A stretch of DNA of 64,000 nt from Allobosea psychrotolerans. GTDB taxonomy: Bacteria > Pseudomonadota > Alphaproteobacteria > Rhizobiales > Beijerinckiaceae. This document shows, piece by piece, positions 61,664-64,000 of the stretch. The notes under the pieces were generated by a model that worked only from the letters and a program-made list of their open reading frames with translations, did no database searches and was not told the origin of the DNA. How positions within the stretch are numbered: position 1 is the stretch's first letter; each line of letters starts with the position of its first letter. The position numbers and the translations under genes are program-made. The DNA lies in the NCBI RefSeq assembly GCF_002917105.1, contig NZ_PQFZ01000021.1, positions 31,589-95,588 on the forward strand, in the 5' to 3' direction.

Positions 61664-62329
61664 ATGCGCATTCTCGTCGTCGAGGACATGGTCGATATCG
61701 GTGAGGCCATCGTCGCGCGCTTCGAGCGGATGGGACATGCCGTGGACTGGGAACAGGATGGCGCCGTGGCCGGCGACCTGGCCGAGGTCCAGGCTTATGA
61801 CCTCATCGTCCTCGATGTGATGCTGCCGGGGCGGGACGGGTTTGCGATCCTCAAGGATCTGCGCATGAAGCGGAAGGCGACGCCAGTGCTCATCCTCACC
61901 GCGCGCTCGGCGGTCGACGACAGGGTCAGCGCGCTGGATCTCGGCGCCGACGATTATCTGATCAAGCCGTTCGACTATCGCGAGCTGGAAGCGCGCGCCC
62001 GCGCCTTGCTGAGACGGGGCGGCGGCGAGGCGACGAACATCATCCAATGCGGCCAGGTCACGGTCGACCGCAGTGCGCGGATCGCCTCCGTCGACGGCCG
62101 TTCGCTCGATCTCACGCGCCGGGAGCTCACCGTGCTCGAAATCCTAGCCGGGCGGCCGCAGCGCATCTTCTCCAAGGAAGAGCTGATCGACCAGCTCTTC
62201 GGCTTCGAGCAGGAGCCCAGCCCCAATGCCGTCGAGCAATATGTGACCCGCCTGCGCCGGAAGCTTGCCGGCTCCGGCGTCGAGATCAGGACGATGCGCG
62301 GGCTGGGTTATCAAATTGTCGTTGCGTGA
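61664..62329 (+). CDS. OmpR-family response regulator, TctD-like
   Basis: A 221-residue regulator. Receiver: MRILVVEDMVD, phospho-acceptor D51, K101 in LIKPFDY. C-terminal winged helix with LTRRELTVLEILAGRPQRIF and YVTRLRRKL. It overlaps the sensor kinase gene by 14 bases. Divergence from the NrtT-type operon suggests control of it. Confidence 0.93.
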   Translation: MRILVVEDMVDIGEAIVARFERMGHAVDWEQDGAVAGDLAEVQAYDLIVLDVMLPGRDGFAILKDLRMKRKATPVLILTARSAVDDRVSALDLGADDYLIKPFDYRELEARARALLRRGGGEATNIIQCGQVTVDRSARIASVDGRSLDLTRRELTVLEILAGRPQRIFSKEELIDQLFGFEQEPSPNAVEQYVTRLRRKLAGSGVEIRTMRGLGYQIVVA

Positions 62330-63695
62330 GCGCCTGCGTTCCTCGCTCTATGCGCGCAGCCTGCTCTTCATCGTCGCGGGCGTCTCAGTGGGCGCGATCG
62401 CATTGAGCGTCGCCGCCTACTCCTATGCGCGTGTCGCTGCCGACGAAGCCTATGACCGGCTCCTCGTCGGCGGGGCGATCCAGCTCGCCGAGAACATCTT
62501 CGTCCAGGGCGGCGTCATCGCGCTGGACCCGCCGGCCGCCGCCCTCGCCTCGCTCTCCGCCTACGACCTCGTCTTCTACAGCGTCACAGATACGCGCGGC
62601 ATCGTCGTTGCCGGCTATCCGGACCTTCACTTTCCCGGAAGCGTCACCGCCGCGCAGAAGGGGGCGATCCTGTCGGACGGCACCTATCAGGGATCACCCG
62701 TCCGGATCGCCGCCATCGGCCGGTATCTGTCGACGCCCTCCGTCGCCGGCTGGGCCTATGTCGCTCTGGCGCAGACGCGCGAGGCGCGCTTCGCGCTCGC
62801 GCGCGATCTGACGCTGAGAGCCGTGCTGATCATCGCCGCGATGAGCCTCCTGACGTTGCTCGCCGGCGGCTTGGCCATCCGCTACGCCCTGGCGCCGCTC
62901 GCCCGCATCGAGCAGGAGCTCGCCGCGCGCGATCCCAATGATCTGCGCCCGCTGAGCATCGAGACGCCGACCGAGATCCACACGCTGGTCAGCGCGATCA
63001 GCATGTTCATGGAACGCCTGAGCGGCCGCATCCGCATCATGCAACGCTTCATCGGCGATGCCGCCCACCAGATCAGGACGCCGCTGGCGGCGCTCGACGC
63101 CCAGGTCGAGCTCCTCTCGACGACGCGGAACGCTGCCCAGCGTCAGGTGCAGATCGAGCGCATCCAGCATCGCAGCAGCGAACTCCGGCGCCTGACCAAC
63201 CAGCTCCTCAGCCACGCCATGGTGATCCATCGCTCGGATGCGGTCGCGATGGCGCAGCTCGATCTGGTCGCTCTCGCGCGGGCGGTGCTGGCAGATGCCG
63301 TTCCACTGTCGTTTCATCGCGAGGTGCGCATCGCCTTCCAGGCTCCCGAGGAGGCGATGATGATCGCTGCCGACGCCGTCAGCCTGAGGGAGGCCCTCTC
63401 CAACGTCATTCACAACGCCCTGACCCATGGCGCCGCGACGGCCCTGACGGTGACGGTTTCACAAGACGGGGCGCAGGCGATGGTCGAGGTCTTCGATGAC
63501 GGTCCCGGCATCCCGGCATCCGAATGGGCCTCGGTCCTCGCGCCGTTCACATCCGGCTCGACGGGCAAGGGCGGATCGGGGCTCGGCCTTGCCATCGCGT
63601 CGGACGTGATCCGCAGCCATGGCGGCACGATCCGCTTCGTCGTGAGAGCCGATGGCTTTGCCGTCGTGCTGGTGCTTCCGCGCGTTTCGCCATGA
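62316..63695 (+). CDS. Sensor histidine kinase, TctE-like
   Basis: A 459-residue kinase; a TTG at 62316 is the best in-frame start, giving LSLRERLRSSLYARSLLF as cytoplasmic start and first membrane helix. The periplasmic part (YDRLLVGGAIQLAENI) matches the 2CSK_N domain of TctE. A second helix (LIIAAMSLLTLLAGG) leads to HAMP-like linker, H-box DAAHQIRTPL with H251, N-box NVIHNAL, G1 DDGPGIP and G2 GSGLGLAI. TctE relatives sense carboxylates in the periplasm. Confidence 0.9.
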   Translation: MSLRERLRSSLYARSLLFIVAGVSVGAIALSVAAYSYARVAADEAYDRLLVGGAIQLAENIFVQGGVIALDPPAAALASLSAYDLVFYSVTDTRGIVVAGYPDLHFPGSVTAAQKGAILSDGTYQGSPVRIAAIGRYLSTPSVAGWAYVALAQTREARFALARDLTLRAVLIIAAMSLLTLLAGGLAIRYALAPLARIEQELAARDPNDLRPLSIETPTEIHTLVSAISMFMERLSGRIRIMQRFIGDAAHQIRTPLAALDAQVELLSTTRNAAQRQVQIERIQHRSSELRRLTNQLLSHAMVIHRSDAVAMAQLDLVALARAVLADAVPLSFHREVRIAFQAPEEAMMIAADAVSLREALSNVIHNALTHGAATALTVTVSQDGAQAMVEVFDDGPGIPASEWASVLAPFTSGSTGKGGSGLGLAIASDVIRSHGGTIRFVVRADGFAVVLVLPRVSP

Positions 63696-63931
63696 GATGC
63701 CGGCCGCGGCGGCGAGCGCAAGCGCTTGCGACAAGGCCCCGGATCTCCTTCTGACCGCGAGAAGAGGCCCGATCGGCATTTTTCTCGAAGAGAATCGCGC
63801 CGCTTCCCAAAAATGGAGCGAGCCCTCGCCGGAGGGAGGCACCCAGGGGGCCGATTCAGGCCCGAAATGGCGGCCCGACAGCTGCTTTTTCGAAAAACTT
63901 CTGCGCTGTCTAAAAAGTTTCACGATGGTTG
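63696..63931. other. Non-coding leader before the terminal promoter
   Basis: No gene is visible after the kinase stop. The last part is AT-richer (TTTTTCGAAAAACTT near 63885), as in UP-element or upstream regions of rRNA operons. Confidence 0.5.
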
Positions 63932-63961
63932 TTGACAGGGTTGGGAGGTGGGGCCTATACA
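63932..63961 (+). promoter_or_regulatory. Strong sigma-70 promoter reading out of the window
   Basis: TTGACA at 63932-63937 and TATACA at 63956-63961 with an 18-base spacer. This is the clearest housekeeping promoter here. The following GC-rich leader resembles those upstream of 16S rRNA genes in related genomes, so an rRNA operon probably begins just outside the window. Confidence 0.65.
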
Positions 63962-64000
63962 GCGGCCATCGAGACGGCGACGCCGCTGGCGCCGCCGCCT

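Noticed and set aside
1..64000. CRISPR arrays, complete insertion sequences, integrases or phage genes
   Set aside because: I saw no regularly spaced repeats with unique spacers, no transposase or integrase motifs and no structural phage genes.

Overview
The window reads as chromosome of a high-GC alphaproteobacterium of the order Hyphomicrobiales (Rhizobiales). A Bosea-like genus fits best, judging by the gene families, the codon bias, the many ABC and TRAP solute-uptake operons paired with IclR, GntR, LysR or ROK regulators, and the dispersed palindromic repeats. The genus is inference; no rRNA gene lies inside the window, although the last 70 bases hold a strong promoter that looks like the start of an rRNA operon.

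Layout. 1-12.6 kb: a scavenging region for peptide-like or N-acyl amino acid compounds, with an SDR and IclR pair, a Tat-exported family-5 binding protein, a D-aminoacylase-type amidohydrolase, a CobW-type GTPase, a LysR regulator divergent from a second binding protein with two permeases, an SGNH hydrolase and a hydantoin-racemase-like protein. 12.7-18.3 kb: a spermidine/putrescine-type ABC operon ending in a PuuE-like deacetylase, with a divergent GntR regulator. 18.6-31.7 kb: an island-like region starting at tRNA-Arg(CCG). It carries a 1015-residue restriction-modification protein with no helicase, a divergent HrgA-like nuclease-fold protein, a double PilZ protein, a DnaQ-type exonuclease, and a dipeptide transport cluster whose first permease gene is frameshifted. 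Truncated tRNA-Arg copies lie inside and at the far end, followed by a fragment of a type I hsdM gene. 31.7-40 kb: an aa3-type cytochrome c oxidase operon with two subunit III paralogues, three small c-type cytochromes and small stress or membrane proteins. 40.2-48 kb: an amidohydrolase and MFS pair with a divergent LysR, a free-standing M41-like zinc peptidase, and a TRAP operon with a cyclase-family hydrolase. 48-49.8 kb: mostly repeat-rich non-coding DNA. 49.8-57.9 kb: a ROK regulator and family-5 binding protein, then a sulfonate/nitrate-type ABC operon led by an IclR regulator with a near-consensus IclR box, divergent from a hypothetical protein and SDR pair. 58-63.7 kb: a repeat lipoprotein, a second NrtT/TauT-type ABC operon, and a divergent TctD/TctE-like two-component system.

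How it works together. Nearly every block is an uptake system plus one to three catabolic enzymes and a divergently transcribed regulator, typical of a soil or plant-associated oligotroph. The four family-5 binding proteins and two permease sets have no cognate ATPase in the window, so an ATPase encoded elsewhere must serve them or they are inactive. The most unusual part is the tRNA-Arg island with its two-gene restriction-like module.
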